A DNA stretch of 64,000 bases, taken from contig NC_015737.1 of assembly GCF_000270305.1 (NCBI RefSeq), positions 554,501 through 618,500 of the forward strand, written 5' to 3'. The notes beneath the pieces were generated by a model. That model saw only the letters and a list, made by a program, of their open reading frames with translations. It searched no databases and was not told the DNA's origin. The stretch comes from Clostridium sp. SY8519. Lineage in GTDB: Bacteria; Bacillota; Clostridia; Lachnospirales; Lachnospiraceae. Within the stretch, counting starts at the first letter, position 1. Every line of letters starts with the position of its first letter. Shown here piece after piece: positions 1 through 14,115 of the stretch. A program made the translations under genes and the position numbers.

Positions 1-4275
<4,275 letters not shown>

Positions 4276-4389
4276 ACCCTGTTCTCCGCAATAAGTGAAA
4301 ACAGCAGACTCCTCCAAACGGTTCCGGGAAATCTGCTGTCTGTTTTTCATCGCTTCCTGCAGATACTCGCGCAGTTTCAGCTGCCGATG

Positions 4390-5340
4390 TTATCTGTCAT
4401 TGTCTGTATCTCTGCTCCTGTATTCCGATCCATCAGCCCCAGCCTCACGGCCGCCGGTCAGGCCGTCCAGATCATTCAGCTGACCGCGCGTATCCTGCGG
4501 CGCCTTTCTGCGGGACGGCTTGAATTCAAAGGCATATACATACATGGTAAAAATCGTGACTCCGATGCCGAAGGCATAGCTCGGGACCGGAAGCAGCGCC
4601 GGAAGTCCTTCGAAAAAACTGGAAAAGAAGAATCCGAAGGCATTGAACAATATATGGAGCAGGATCGAGTAGCGGATTCCGCGGCCCCTGCTGGCAACAA
4701 ACCCGAGAAAAAGCCCGATCACAAAGGCGTAGATCCCCTGAATCAGGTTCATATGGTAAATTCCGAACAAAACCGCCTGCAGAATATCCGCGCCCAGAAA
4801 GGACATGTTCAGTCTGGCATACCGGTATACCACCCCGCGGAAAATCAGTTCCTCCGCGATCGGCGCAAGTATTATAATATACAGCGCCGCCCACAGGGAA
4901 AAGCTGCCGTTTTCCGCCAAATTGCTGACCGCGTTTCCGCTGGCCTGATACAGGGCGGGCATCAGCTTTTCCTCCGCATTCATAATCAGCTGCGCGATAA
5001 ACTGGGTACCTACGCCCAGCAGAATCAGCGTCAGAATAGTCAGAAGCGTAAACCTGCCGGATGTTTTGCGCCGGGGCGCCGCATACGGGCGCACAAAACG
5101 CGCCTGGTACCAGATCCCGAACAGAACAAAAACCAGAACGGTAAACAGAATATAACAGCGCACCAGGACGGTTTTGTCAATTCCCGCGGATGACTGCGCC
5201 ATTTTGGTCAGTGTACGGATCACTCCGTCCCCGGACTGTATCCCGGTAACTGTCAGTACAATGATCTGTGCCGCCAGCAGCAATAGAATGGCGACCACAG
5301 CGGCCAGAATACTTTTTGCGATATTGCCCGGTCTGTTCAT
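4390..5340 (-). CDS. CPBP-family intramembrane metalloprotease
   Basis: Predicted polytopic membrane protein of 316 aa in the CPBP (CAAX protease/bacteriocin-processing, formerly Abi) family. The signature is visible: EELIFRG with its EExxxR near residues 163-168, then FGIYHMNLIQG (FxxxH) and HILFNAFG, which supply the Glu and His ligands of an intramembrane zinc site. Several hydrophobic segments surround these. The start at 5340 is preceded by AGGAGGAAGAGAAACT; an in-frame ATG further up lacks such a site. The substrate cannot be told; relatives act in prenyl-protein processing or bacteriocin self-protection. It sits between glgP and dnaE with no functional link evident. Confidence 0.85.
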   Translation of the reverse strand: MNRPGNIAKSILAAVVAILLLLAAQIIVLTVTGIQSGDGVIRTLTKMAQSSAGIDKTVLVRCYILFTVLVFVLFGIWYQARFVRPYAAPRRKTSGRFTLLTILTLILLGVGTQFIAQLIMNAEEKLMPALYQASGNAVSNLAENGSFSLWAALYIIILAPIAEELIFRGVVYRYARLNMSFLGADILQAVLFGIYHMNLIQGIYAFVIGLFLGFVASRGRGIRYSILLHILFNAFGFFFSSFFEGLPALLPVPSYAFGIGVTIFTMYVYAFEFKPSRRKAPQDTRGQLNDLDGLTGGREAGADGSEYRSRDTDNDR

Positions 5341-5402
5341 AGTTTCTCTTCCTCCTGTCGCAGGCACTGCCTGCGGATGTCCTTCCTTCATGTTCCGCGC
5401 CT

Positions 5403-5444
5403 GGAACAGCTGCTGCCGGCAGCATTACCGGCAGTACCTGTTCC
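5403..5444 (-). terminator. Hairpin after glgP
   Basis: Two 17-base arms (5403-5419 and 5428-5444, two mismatches) form a stem around an eight-base loop, starting six bases beyond the glgP stop. No T-run follows on the minus strand, so this may be an mRNA 3'-end stabiliser or an attenuating hairpin within the operon rather than a full terminator. Confidence 0.5.
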
Positions 5445-5449
5445 ACTGG

Positions 5450-7936
5450 CTACTCATCATCTGCGGACACGGTCACACGGTCCAGATGCCAGATATCATC
5501 CACATATTCCTGAATCGTGCGGTCCGATGAAAATTTGCCCACTGCGGCAATGTTCAGGATTGCCTTTCTGGCCCATTCGGATTCGTCGGCATATGCCTTT
5601 TCAATCCGTTGATGCGCCTCATCATAAGACCGGAAATCCTTCAGGCAGAAATAGGTGTCCGCATACTGGGTGGACTGTGTATTCAGCAGTGAATTGTACA
5701 GATCCCGGAAAAGCTCCGTATCACTGCCGGAATAAAATCCGTTGATCAGCTGCATCAGAACCTGGCGAATCTCCGCGTCATTGTTGAAAATATCCATGGG
5801 ATTGTAATCCCGCTTCTGCTCATGGCTGATGACCTCATCGGAACTCATGCCGAAAATGAACATGTTCTCCTCGCCCACTTCTTCCGCCATCTCCACATTG
5901 GCGCCGTCCATGGTTCCGATGGTCAGGGCGCCGTTCAGCATAAATTTCATGTTCCCGGTGCCGGATGCCTCTTTGCTGGCCGTGGAAATCTGCTCACTGA
6001 CATCTGCTGCCGCAAATAAAAGCTCGGCGTTGGATACTTTGTAATCCTCGATAAACACCACTTTGATCCGGTTGTTGATGGATGTGTCCCGGTTGATCAC
6101 ATCCGCAACGGAATTAATCAGCTTGATGGTAAGCTTCGCGATCCGGTAGCCGGCAGCCGCCTTGGCCCCGAAAATAAAGGTACGGGGATGGAACTCCATA
6201 TCCGGATGTTCTTTCAGCTGATTGTACAGATACATAACGTGCAGAATATTCATCAGCTGACGTTTGTATTCGTGCAGACGCTTCACCTGTATATCAAAGA
6301 TGGAACGGGGATCCACATCGATCCCATTGTGTTCCCGGATATATTCCGTCAGCCGCAGCTTGTTTTTGTATTTGATCTGCAGAAACTCCTGCTGCACCTT
6401 CGGATCTTCCGCGTAAACCGCCAGCTTTTTCATATGGGACAGGTCTGTGATCCAGTCATCGCCGATTTTTCCGGTGATCCATTCCGCCAGCAGCGGATCC
6501 GCGTGACAGAGGAAACGCCGCTGTGTGATTCCGTTGGTCTTATTGTTGAATTTTTCCGGAAACAGATCATAGAAATCCTTCAGTTCCTGGTGAATCAGGA
6601 TATCCGTGTGGAGCCTTGCCACACCGTTTACGGAAAACCCCGCCGCAATGGCCATGTAGGCCATACGGATCTGTCCGTCATGGATAATCGACATGCGGGA
6701 CAGTTTGTCATTGTCTCCCGGGAAAGCAGCCTGTACTTTCAGGCAGAATCTCCGGTTGATCTCCTCGACGATCTGGTACACCCGGGGAAGCAGGCGGGAA
6801 AAGATCTCAATGGGCCATTTTTCCAGTGCTTCCGACATAATGGTATGGTTGGTATACGCGCAGGTTCTGCTCGTGATCTCCCAGGCTTCATCCCATTCCA
6901 GGCCTTCTTCGTCCAGCAGGATCCGCATCAGTTCCGCCACTGCCACCGTCGGATGGGTGTCGTTCATCTGAATCACTACTTTTTCCGGCAGTTTGTGGAT
7001 GTCCGGATGATTCAGCTTGTATTTGCTTATGGCGCGCTGCAGACTGGCAGACACAAAGAAATACTGCTGTTTCAGCCGCAGTTCCTTTCCCGCGATATGG
7101 TTGTCATTCGGGTACAGCACATCCACCAGGTTGCGGGCCAGGTTCTCTTCTTCCACGGCCTGCTGATAATCCCCCTTGTCAAAAGAGGTCAGCTCAAACT
7201 CGTTCACCGGTTCCGCGTCCCAGATCATCAGGGTGTTTACCATGCTGTTCCCGTAGCCGAGAATCGGCATATCATAGGGAACGGCCTTTACGGAGCGGTA
7301 GCCTTCCTGCTGAAACCGGACTCTCCCGTCACTGTCCATATGGGTGCTGACATAGCCGCCGAATTTCACTTCAAAGGTATGCTCCGGCCGGCGCAGTTCG
7401 AAGGGATAGCCGTTTTTAAGCCAGTTGTCCGGCACTTCCACCTGATAGCCGTTCTCGATTTTCTGTTTGAACATGCCGTAGTGATAACGGATGCCGCAGC
7501 CGTATGCCGGATATCCCAGCGTGGCCAGGGACTCCATGAAGCAGGCAGCCAGGCGGCCCAGGCCGCCGTTGCCCAGAGCCGGATCCGGCTCCTGATCTTC
7601 AATGACGTTCAGATCCAGCCCGATTTCGTCCAGGGCTTCCTTCACCTCGTCGTATACCGTCAGGTTGATCAGGTTGTTGCCCAGGGCGCGGCCCATCAGG
7701 AATTCCATGGACATGTAATACAGGATCTTCGGATCTTCCCGGTCGATGGTCTGCTGGGTAGCCATCCAGTCATCGATAATAATATCCTTTACCGCATAGC
7801 TGACTGCCTGGAAAATCTCTTCCTGGGAAGCTTCCTTAAGCTTCTTGCGGTACAGATTTTTCAGGTTTTCGTTGACCGTTGCCAGAAACCTCTGCTTGTT
7901 GAAGGGGTGCAGTTTTTTGATCATTGTTCGGTTCAC
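5450..7936 (-). CDS. glgP: Glycogen/starch (alpha-glucan) phosphorylase
   Basis: Releases glucose 1-phosphate from alpha-1,4-glucans using phosphate and pyridoxal phosphate. The protein is 828 aa, typical of bacterial GlgP. Visible family elements are EDQEPDPALGNGGLGRLAAC near the N-terminus, the glucan-site segment GYGIRYHYG-like (here GCGIRYHYGMF), KTNGITQRRF, and the PLP-site EASGTGNMKFMLNG containing the Schiff-base lysine. The start codon is GTG, overlapping the ileS stop as GTGA, with AGGAG ten bases upstream; an ATG four codons in is the alternative. Translational coupling to ileS is likely. No other glycogen genes are nearby. Confidence 0.95.
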   Translation of the reverse strand: MNRTMIKKLHPFNKQRFLATVNENLKNLYRKKLKEASQEEIFQAVSYAVKDIIIDDWMATQQTIDREDPKILYYMSMEFLMGRALGNNLINLTVYDEVKEALDEIGLDLNVIEDQEPDPALGNGGLGRLAACFMESLATLGYPAYGCGIRYHYGMFKQKIENGYQVEVPDNWLKNGYPFELRRPEHTFEVKFGGYVSTHMDSDGRVRFQQEGYRSVKAVPYDMPILGYGNSMVNTLMIWDAEPVNEFELTSFDKGDYQQAVEEENLARNLVDVLYPNDNHIAGKELRLKQQYFFVSASLQRAISKYKLNHPDIHKLPEKVVIQMNDTHPTVAVAELMRILLDEEGLEWDEAWEITSRTCAYTNHTIMSEALEKWPIEIFSRLLPRVYQIVEEINRRFCLKVQAAFPGDNDKLSRMSIIHDGQIRMAYMAIAAGFSVNGVARLHTDILIHQELKDFYDLFPEKFNNKTNGITQRRFLCHADPLLAEWITGKIGDDWITDLSHMKKLAVYAEDPKVQQEFLQIKYKNKLRLTEYIREHNGIDVDPRSIFDIQVKRLHEYKRQLMNILHVMYLYNQLKEHPDMEFHPRTFIFGAKAAAGYRIAKLTIKLINSVADVINRDTSINNRIKVVFIEDYKVSNAELLFAAADVSEQISTASKEASGTGNMKFMLNGALTIGTMDGANVEMAEEVGEENMFIFGMSSDEVISHEQKRDYNPMDIFNNDAEIRQVLMQLINGFYSGSDTELFRDLYNSLLNTQSTQYADTYFCLKDFRSYDEAHQRIEKAYADESEWARKAILNIAAVGKFSSDRTIQEYVDDIWHLDRVTVSADDE

Positions 7937-10900
7937 TGTTTCTCAACTCCTAATTCCACACTCTCACCGTTGATATTCCAGGACTTCTGATAGCCGCGCA
8001 GACCGCCGCAGCGAATCTCTTCCGCCAGCACATCACCCATGATCTGCTCTGCATGGGCTGTGAAAATATCCTGTACCTTCCGGTCTGCCTCATAGGTCAG
8101 AAGGATCTTGTCCATGACTTCAAATCCGGCCTCTTTCCGCATGGTCTGCACCTTGCTGATGATCTCCCGGACAAAGCCTTCTTCCAGCAGTTCCTCACTC
8201 AGGTTGGTGTCCAGCACTACGGTGATTCCGTTGGCGCTCTGGGCGTCATAGCCTTCCTGCTGATCCATCTCAATCAGCAGGTCTTCCCGCTCCAGTTTCA
8301 CTTCTGTGCCGATATTATCCAATGTCAGCACGCCTGTCTCATCCAGTTCCTTCATGGCCGCGTTTCCGTCAATGTCCGCCAGCGCCTGTTTGATCTGATT
8401 TAAGAAGCGGCCGTATTTCGGTCCTACCGTACGCAGCTGGGGCTTGAACCGGTAAGTGGTAAAGGCGCTGACATCATCGGAGAATTCCGCTTTTTTGACA
8501 TTCAGCTCTTCCTCGATGATCTGCACGAAATACTCCGGCAGGTGTTTGGGCGCATTCACATACATCGTACCGATGGGCTGCCGGTTCTTGATATTCGCCT
8601 CATTCCGGGCCGCCCGGCCTAATACGACGATTTTCAGGACTTCGTCCATATTTGCTTCCAGCTCGGCATCGATCCGGGAAGCGTCGGAAACCGGATAATC
8701 GCACAGATGAATGCTCATGGGCGCCTGGGGATCAATTCCGGCCACCAGATTCTGATAGATCTCCTCGGTCAGGAAGGGAATCATCGGCGCGGAGGCCTTG
8801 CAGATGGTAACCAGGGCTGTGTACAGTGTCATATAGGCATTGATCTTGTCCTGCTCCATGCCCTTCGCCCAGAAACGCTCTCTGGATCTTCTGACGTACC
8901 AGTTGCTCATGTCATCCACAAAGCTCTGCAGCGCCCGGGCCGCCTCCGGAATCCTGTAGGACCCGAGGTCCTGATCCACTTCAGCCACCACCGAATTCAG
9001 GCGGGAAAGCAGCCAGCGGTCCATTACAGACAGTTTATCATATTCCAGCGTATAATCCATAGGGTTAAATGCGTCAATGTTTGCATACAATACATAAAAC
9101 GCATAAGTATTCCACAGTGTGCCCATAAACTTCCGCTGTCCTTCCACGACAGCCTTGCCATGGAAACGGTTCGGCAGCCAGGGTGCGGAATTGATATAGA
9201 AATACCAGCGGATGGCATCTGCGCCATACTCTCCCAGAGCTTCCATGGGATCCACCGCGTTTCCCTTGGATTTGCTCATTTTCTGCCCGTTTTCATCCTG
9301 GACATGCCCCAGCACGATTACGTTTTCATAAGGTGCCTGATGGAACAGAAGGGTGGATTCCGCCATCAGGGAGTAGAACCAGCCTCTGGTCTGGTCCACT
9401 GCCTCTGAAATAAACTTGGCCGGGAACTGCTGATGGAACAGCTCCTGATTCTCAAAGGGGTAGTGATGCTGCGCAAAAGGCATTGCGCCGGAATCAAACC
9501 AGCAGTCAATAACTTCCGGCACCCGGTGCATTTCTTTTCCACAGTGCGGACACCGGATCGTGATCTCATCCACATACGGACGATGCAGTTCTACCTGCTC
9601 CGCCTCCGGATTGCCGCTCTTTTCCGCCAGCTCTTTCCGGCTGCCGATGGCTTCCTGATGGCCGCATTCGCATTCCCATACGTTCAGCGGCGTTCCCCAG
9701 TAACGGTTTCTGGAAATTCCCCAGTCCTGGATATTTTCCAGCCAGTCGCCGAATCTGCCCTTGCCGATGGATTCCGGGATCCAGTTCACCGTATTGTTGT
9801 TGCGGACCAGTTCATCCTTCACAGCGGTCATCTTGATAAACCAGGATTCCCGCGCATAGTAGATCAGCGGTGTGTCGCATCGCCAGCAGTGCGGATAGTC
9901 ATGCTCAAACTTCGGCGCGTCATACAGCAGGCCTGCCTCCTTCAGATCCTTCAGAACCATAGGATCCGCTTTTTTCACAAATACACCGGCATAGGGGGTC
10001 TCTTCCGTCAGTTCGCCTTTGCCGTTGACAAATTGCACAAAGGGCAGGTCATAGTTCCGTCCGATCCGGCTGTCATCTTCACCGAAGGCCGGTGCGATAT
10101 GCACGATACCGGTACCGTCAGACATGGTTACATAGCTGTCGCAGGTAATAAAATGCGCCTTTTTGTTCTTTTTTGCCACATAAGCGCCGGTAAAGTCAAA
10201 TAACGGGCGGTATTCCCTGTATTCCAGCTCTTTGCCCGGGAAACGCTCCAGCACTTCGTAAGCCGGAACTGCCGCGGTGCCTTTCTTTTTATCCGCAGGA
10301 ACTGCCAGTCTGCCCAGCACCTGGTCCAGAAGGGCCTCCGCCAGATAATATACATATCCGTCAGCTGCCTTGACTTTGCAGTAGGTTTCCTCCGGATTCA
10401 CGCACAGCGCCACGTTGGAAGGCAGGGTCCACGGCGTTGTGGTCCATGCCAGGAAATAAGCGTCCTCGTCCGCGGCGGGGAAACGGACAATGGCCGACCG
10501 TTCCTTTACCTTCTTATATCCCTGTGCCACTTCATGGGAAGACAGAGGGGTGCCGCAGCGCGGGCAGTAAGGGACAATTTTGAATCCCTTATACAGCAGT
10601 CCCTTGTCCCAGATCTGCTTTAACGCCCACCATTCCGATTCGATGAAATCATTGTCATAGGTGACGTAGGGATGATCCATATCTGCCCAGAATCCCACGA
10701 CATCGGAGAACTGCTCCCACATGCCCTTGTACTTCCATACGGATTCCTTGCACTCCTTGATAAAAGGCACCAGGCCATATTCTTCTATCTGCTCCTTGCC
10801 GTCCAGACCCAGCTTTTTCTCCACTTCCAGCTCCACCGGCAGCCCGTGGGTATCCCATCCGGCCTTCCGCGGCACATATTTTCCCTTCATGGTCTGGTAA

Positions 10901-11115
10901 CGGGGGATCATATCCTTGATGACACGGGTCAGCACATGGCCAATATGAGGTTTGCCGTTCGCGGTCGGCGGTCCGTCATAGAATGTGTAGGTCTCGCCTT
11001 CTTTGCGGTTTTCCATGCTTTTGCGGAAGATATCATTTTCCTTCCAGAAGCTTTCCACCTGCTTCTCCCGGTCCACAAAGTTCATTGTGGTGTCTACTTT
11101 TTTGTAAATACTCAT
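7933..11115 (-). CDS. ileS: Isoleucyl-tRNA synthetase (long, type 2-like)
   Basis: Charges tRNA-Ile with isoleucine; class I synthetase of 1060 aa. The HIGH motif appears as GKPHIGHVLTR and the KMSKS motif as QKMSKSKGNAVDP. A CP1 editing insertion and Cys pairs (YCPRCG, CECGH, CPHCGKE) are present. The length and the NWYVRRSRERFW stretch resemble the eukaryote-like IleRS group, which is often poorly sensitive to mupirocin; that classification is inference. The start at 11115 follows AAAGGAG by 11 bases and begins MSIYKKVDTTMNFVDREKQVE. It is preceded by an isoleucine T-box leader and a strong promoter, so expression should respond to uncharged tRNA-Ile. Confidence 0.96.
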   Translation of the reverse strand: MSIYKKVDTTMNFVDREKQVESFWKENDIFRKSMENRKEGETYTFYDGPPTANGKPHIGHVLTRVIKDMIPRYQTMKGKYVPRKAGWDTHGLPVELEVEKKLGLDGKEQIEEYGLVPFIKECKESVWKYKGMWEQFSDVVGFWADMDHPYVTYDNDFIESEWWALKQIWDKGLLYKGFKIVPYCPRCGTPLSSHEVAQGYKKVKERSAIVRFPAADEDAYFLAWTTTPWTLPSNVALCVNPEETYCKVKAADGYVYYLAEALLDQVLGRLAVPADKKKGTAAVPAYEVLERFPGKELEYREYRPLFDFTGAYVAKKNKKAHFITCDSYVTMSDGTGIVHIAPAFGEDDSRIGRNYDLPFVQFVNGKGELTEETPYAGVFVKKADPMVLKDLKEAGLLYDAPKFEHDYPHCWRCDTPLIYYARESWFIKMTAVKDELVRNNNTVNWIPESIGKGRFGDWLENIQDWGISRNRYWGTPLNVWECECGHQEAIGSRKELAEKSGNPEAEQVELHRPYVDEITIRCPHCGKEMHRVPEVIDCWFDSGAMPFAQHHYPFENQELFHQQFPAKFISEAVDQTRGWFYSLMAESTLLFHQAPYENVIVLGHVQDENGQKMSKSKGNAVDPMEALGEYGADAIRWYFYINSAPWLPNRFHGKAVVEGQRKFMGTLWNTYAFYVLYANIDAFNPMDYTLEYDKLSVMDRWLLSRLNSVVAEVDQDLGSYRIPEAARALQSFVDDMSNWYVRRSRERFWAKGMEQDKINAYMTLYTALVTICKASAPMIPFLTEEIYQNLVAGIDPQAPMSIHLCDYPVSDASRIDAELEANMDEVLKIVVLGRAARNEANIKNRQPIGTMYVNAPKHLPEYFVQIIEEELNVKKAEFSDDVSAFTTYRFKPQLRTVGPKYGRFLNQIKQALADIDGNAAMKELDETGVLTLDNIGTEVKLEREDLLIEMDQQEGYDAQSANGITVVLDTNLSEELLEEGFVREIISKVQTMRKEAGFEVMDKILLTYEADRKVQDIFTAHAEQIMGDVLAEEIRCGGLRGYQKSWNINGESVELGVEKQ

Positions 11116-11155
11116 TTCTACGTCTTCTCCTTTGTCTGCGCAGTCTCTGTTCTTT

Positions 11156-11190
11156 TGAAAAAGAGCCCGTCCTGAAAAGGACGGGCTCTT
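11156..11190 (-). terminator. T-box regulated terminator of ileS
   Basis: A perfect 13-bp stem (11161-11173 with 11178-11190) with a four-base loop is followed on the minus strand by TTTTT. It lies directly after the T-box sequence and about 45 bases before the ileS start, as expected for the terminator that competes with the T-box antiterminator. Confidence 0.9.
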
Positions 11191-11440
11191 AGAGTTCGTT
11201 AACCACCTGTTCAGAGTACGGGACATCTGCCCTATACTGTTCCCTGTCACGGCTGGATGCCGTCAGCGCCTACCAGGATCTCTCCGTTCGGGCTGCAACT
11301 GATAAAGTGATGTTCCTGCATGTGCTACTGATACCGGCTCTCACCGCCCCGGCTCGCTGTGACGTTCCCGCATGCCATACTGTCTTCGTCATCGTCTTTG
11401 CTGTATTCTGCTTTCGGATACGCATCTTCCCCGGAAGATA
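11191..11440 (-). promoter_or_regulatory. T-box riboswitch, isoleucine type
   Basis: Leader RNA that senses uncharged tRNA. Reading the minus strand, a stem I start GACGATGACGAAG (11384-11396) leads to the conserved AGCGAG and GGTGAGAG apical elements (11332-11358), then GAAC-ATC-A, where ATC (11309-11311) fits an Ile specifier codon. Near the 3' end is AACAGGTGGTTAACG (11197-11211), a variant of the T-box core AGGGTGGTACCGCG, followed by the terminator hairpin. Placement directly before ileS agrees with an Ile codon. The specifier register was assigned by eye and could shift. Confidence 0.87.
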
Positions 11441-11449
11441 CTCTCAAAA

Positions 11450-11478
11450 ATTATAGTGACTTCCATGCAAAAAGTCAA
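11450..11478 (-). promoter_or_regulatory. Promoter of the ileS operon
   Basis: On the minus strand TTGACT (11473-11478), a 17-bp spacer and a perfect TATAAT (11450-11455) precede the T-box leader. This is a near-consensus housekeeping promoter and fits transcription of the whole ileS-glgP-CPBP-dnaE-pfkA series. Confidence 0.85.
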
Positions 11479-11494
11479 TGTTATTTTCCTCTGC

Positions 11495-12238
11495 CTAAAC
11501 CAGCACTTTGCTCAGGAACTCCCGGGCACGCTCGGTTTTCGGGGACGCGAAGAAATTCTCCGGTGTATCATCTTCCAGAATCTTTCCGCCGTCCACAAAC
11601 AGTACACGGTTGGCCACTTCCTTGGCGAATCCGATCTCATGGGTGACCACCGCCATCGTCATTCCGTCGTCTGCCAGTGCCTTCATCAGATCCAGCACCT
11701 CGCCCACCATCTCCGGATCCAGCGCGCTGGTAGGTTCGTCAAACAGCATCATCTTCGGGTTCATGGCCAGCGCCCGGACAATGGCGATTCGCTGCTTCTG
11801 CCCGCCGGATAAGGAAGCCGGGTACGCATCGGCCTTGTCCAGAAGACCTACCCGGTCCAGCAGACGCTCCGCAGTCTGATTCGCTTCTTCCTGTTTCATC
11901 CGTCCGGTCCGCACCGGCGCCAGTGTGATGTTTTTCTTTACCGTCATATTCGGAAACAGATTAAAGTGCTGGAATACCATTCCCATCTGCTGACGGATCC
12001 CGTTTACGTCCGCCTTGGGGGCGGTGATTTCGGCGCCGTCAAAATAAATCTGCCCGCCGGTCGGCAGTTCCAGCAGATTCATGCAGCGCAGGAAAGTGGA
12101 CTTGCCGGAACCGGAGGGGCCGATGATTACCACTTTTTCCCCGGTCTGAATCTCCGCGGAAATATCATCCAGCACCACATGGTCCCCGAAGGCCTTGGTC
12201 AGATGTTCGATCCGGATCAGTGTATTATCTTCGCTCAC
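11495..12238 (-). CDS. Polar amino-acid ABC transporter ATPase (GlnQ/HisP type)
   Basis: Energises uptake through the adjacent permease. It is 247 aa with Walker [10 protein letters not shown], signature SGGQKQR, Walker [13 protein letters not shown] and a His switch in VVTHE, the standard PAAT-family ATPase layout. I place the start at the GTG at 12238 (GGAG 11 bases upstream), which overlaps the permease stop by 14 bases; a longer TTG-initiated form is possible but has no better ribosome site. It is the last gene of a binding protein-permease-ATPase operon. Substrate cannot be decided from sequence; a polar amino acid or cystine is likely. Confidence 0.93.
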   Translation of the reverse strand: MSEDNTLIRIEHLTKAFGDHVVLDDISAEIQTGEKVVIIGPSGSGKSTFLRCMNLLELPTGGQIYFDGAEITAPKADVNGIRQQMGMVFQHFNLFPNMTVKKNITLAPVRTGRMKQEEANQTAERLLDRVGLLDKADAYPASLSGGQKQRIAIVRALAMNPKMMLFDEPTSALDPEMVGEVLDLMKALADDGMTMAVVTHEIGFAKEVANRVLFVDGGKILEDDTPENFFASPKTERAREFLSKVLV

Positions 12239-12941
12239 TTCGACGCAGTCTCCTTTCCAGTCTTCCAAGCAGCCATGTCAGAATCATGACAATGACAAGA
12301 TACATAAGCGCGATGCCCACAAACGGCATCAGTGCCTGATAGGTTTTGGCCTGAATCGTCATAGCCACCTTCGTCAGATCCATCAGCCCGATCACAGTGA
12401 CCAGGGAAGTATCCTTAAACAGTGTGATAAATTCATTTCCCAGGGCCGGCAGAATATTCTTCACTGCCTGCGGAATAATGATATCTTTCATGACATTTCC
12501 GTAGCTCATGCCCAGGGAACGGCCGGCTTCCATCTGGCCGATATCCACGGACAGGATTCCGCTTCGGATAATCTCCGATACATAAGCACCGGAATTGATC
12601 CCCAGGGCGATAATCGCGATGCCCAGCAGATTCCTGCTGGCGGCAAATACGACAAAGCCCCAGATCAGCAGCTGTACCATCATAGGGGTGCCGCGGATCA
12701 CTGTAACATAGACCTGACAGATGCCGTTGAGCACCGAAAGTCCGAATCCTTTTTTTCCGCGTTTCTGCAGATACTGTGTGCGCACGACGGCCACCGCCAC
12801 TCCCAGGATCAGTCCCAGGATCAGCGCGAATATCGTCAGAATAATGGATGTTCTCAGTCCGTTCAGGTACAGCTTCCATCTGCCTTCCGCCACAAAGCTC
12901 TGTATGAACTGATCTCTTAAACTGTTGCTTCCCACTTTCAC
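12225..12941 (-). CDS. Amino-acid ABC transporter permease (HisMQ/GlnP type)
   Basis: Inner-membrane channel subunit, about 238 aa, with the family N-terminus [20 protein letters not shown], the ATPase-coupling EAA region ([20 protein letters not shown]) and roughly five hydrophobic spans. The start is ambiguous: GTG at 12941 lies only four bases after AGGAG, while GTG at 12935 lies ten after it. It sits 57 bases downstream of the binding-protein gene and overlaps the ATPase gene, so subunit production should be coupled. Confidence 0.92.
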   Translation of the reverse strand: MKVGSNSLRDQFIQSFVAEGRWKLYLNGLRTSIILTIFALILGLILGVAVAVVRTQYLQKRGKKGFGLSVLNGICQVYVTVIRGTPMMVQLLIWGFVVFAASRNLLGIAIIALGINSGAYVSEIIRSGILSVDIGQMEAGRSLGMSYGNVMKDIIIPQAVKNILPALGNEFITLFKDTSLVTVIGLMDLTKVAMTIQAKTYQALMPFVGIALMYLVIVMILTWLLGRLERRLRRSERR

Positions 12942-12998
12942 TGTTCTCCTTGCGTAACGAAGGGGCAGCCTGATACCGCCCCTTCGGAAACTTCATAC

Positions 12999-13841
12999 TT
13001 ATTTCGTCCCGTCTGCTGTAATGTATTTGTCAATGATCTTCTGAACGGTTCCGTCTTTTTTCAGTTCGTTCAGAGCATTGTTGATCGCTTTGCGCAGTTC
13101 CGGATTCTTCTTGTTGATGCCGATGGCATATTCTTCTTCCACATAGCTGGAATCCAGAATCTTCAGGCCGTCATTGTTCTTTACAAATTCCTTGGCCGGT
13201 TCGCTGTCGATGACCACTGCATCTGCCTTGCCGCTTACCAGGGCCTGGACTGCAGTCGCGCCGTTGGTATACGCGGTCACATGGTCAGCGCCGAAATCAT
13301 CGGTGCAGTAGGTTGCGCCGGTGGTGCCTTCCTGTACGCCGATCTTTCCTGCCTTCTTCAGATCCTTGGCGGTCTTAATGGAAGATCCTTTCTTTACAAT
13401 GATCTTCTGTACTGCCTTTGCGTAGGTGTCTGTAAAATCTACATTCTTCTTCCGTTCGTCATTTACGGTCAGACCGGCCATTGCCATATCTTCCTTGCCG
13501 CTCTGTACGGATGTAACCACTGCGGAGAAGTCCATATCATCCACCACCAGTGTCAGATCCAGTTTCTTGGCAATGGCTTCGGCGATCTCCACGTCGATGC
13601 CTTCGTAGCCGCCGTCATCCTTTGTCATCTCATAGGGCGGGAACTGGGCGTTGGTAGCCATATGCAGCTTGCCTTTTTCCACGGTGGAAACCGAAGCAGT
13701 CTCAGCGGATGTGCTGGACGCGGCAGAAGACGCGCCGCCTGCAGTGCCGGATTTGTCCGCGGAGGAACCGCATGCTGCCAGGCCGAGGGCCATGGCGCCG
13801 ATTACTGCTGCGCTGATAAGCTTTGTCATTCTTTTTTTCAT
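12999..13841 (-). CDS. Amino-acid ABC transporter substrate-binding lipoprotein
   Basis: Extracellular solute-binding protein of family 3, 280 aa. A lipoprotein signal is clear: basic MKKRMTK, a hydrophobic stretch and the lipobox LAAC, followed by a Ser/Gly/Ala-rich linker. The binding domain has MATNAQFPPYEM, GYEGIDVEIAEAIAKKLDL and the SGKADAVVIDSEPAKEF element. It should be lipid-anchored on the cell surface and deliver substrate to the permease encoded next. The start at 13841 fits the signal peptide and follows a GGAAGGGG site. Ligand is not predictable; the fold class binds polar amino acids. Confidence 0.93.
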   Translation of the reverse strand: MKKRMTKLISAAVIGAMALGLAACGSSADKSGTAGGASSAASSTSAETASVSTVEKGKLHMATNAQFPPYEMTKDDGGYEGIDVEIAEAIAKKLDLTLVVDDMDFSAVVTSVQSGKEDMAMAGLTVNDERKKNVDFTDTYAKAVQKIIVKKGSSIKTAKDLKKAGKIGVQEGTTGATYCTDDFGADHVTAYTNGATAVQALVSGKADAVVIDSEPAKEFVKNNDGLKILDSSYVEEEYAIGINKKNPELRKAINNALNELKKDGTVQKIIDKYITADGTK

Positions 13842-13884
13842 CGTTCTTTTCCCCTTCCAGAAAAAATATAAATCAGATTTTCTG

Positions 13885-13909
13885 CAGTCAGATACACACT
13901 TCCTGACTG
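13885..13909. repeat. Inverted repeat CAGTCA-N13-TGACTG
   Basis: Six-base perfect arms separated by 13 bases lie in the 5' leader of the amino-acid ABC operon, just downstream of its predicted promoter. It could be a repressor operator or a weak RNA stem; nothing in the sequence names the factor. Confidence 0.4.
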
Positions 13910-13921
13910 TGTCACTTGAAT

Positions 13922-13950
13922 ATTTTAGCACAGCACATCAGCAAAAACAA
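13922..13950 (-). promoter_or_regulatory. Promoter of the amino-acid ABC operon
   Basis: Minus-strand TTGTTT (13945-13950), 17-bp spacer and TAAAAT (13922-13927), about 80 bases before the binding-protein start. Four of six bases match consensus at -35 and five of six at -10. Confidence 0.6.
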
Positions 13951-14087
13951 ACAGAAGCTTGCATATTATTCCATAAAATGTATATTTTCTGCTTTTTTCC
14001 TTATATTTTTTCATCCCCGGCCCGGGGTTTTCCACCCTGCTTCCCGAGAAATACAGCAGATTTGCCCTCCCCGCAGCCCCGCTTTGC

Positions 14088-14115
14088 TTGCACTTTCGCC
14101 GGAATGAAGTATAAT
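14088..14115 (+). promoter_or_regulatory. Promoter of pncB
   Basis: TTGCAC (14088-14093), 16-bp spacer and a perfect TATAAT (14110-14115), about 60 bases before the pncB start. Confidence 0.7.

Noticed and set aside
6188..7990. A 600-codon plus-strand frame opposite glgP
   Set aside because: Antisense shadow of a highly conserved enzyme; composition is low in typical coding signal and no known domain appears.
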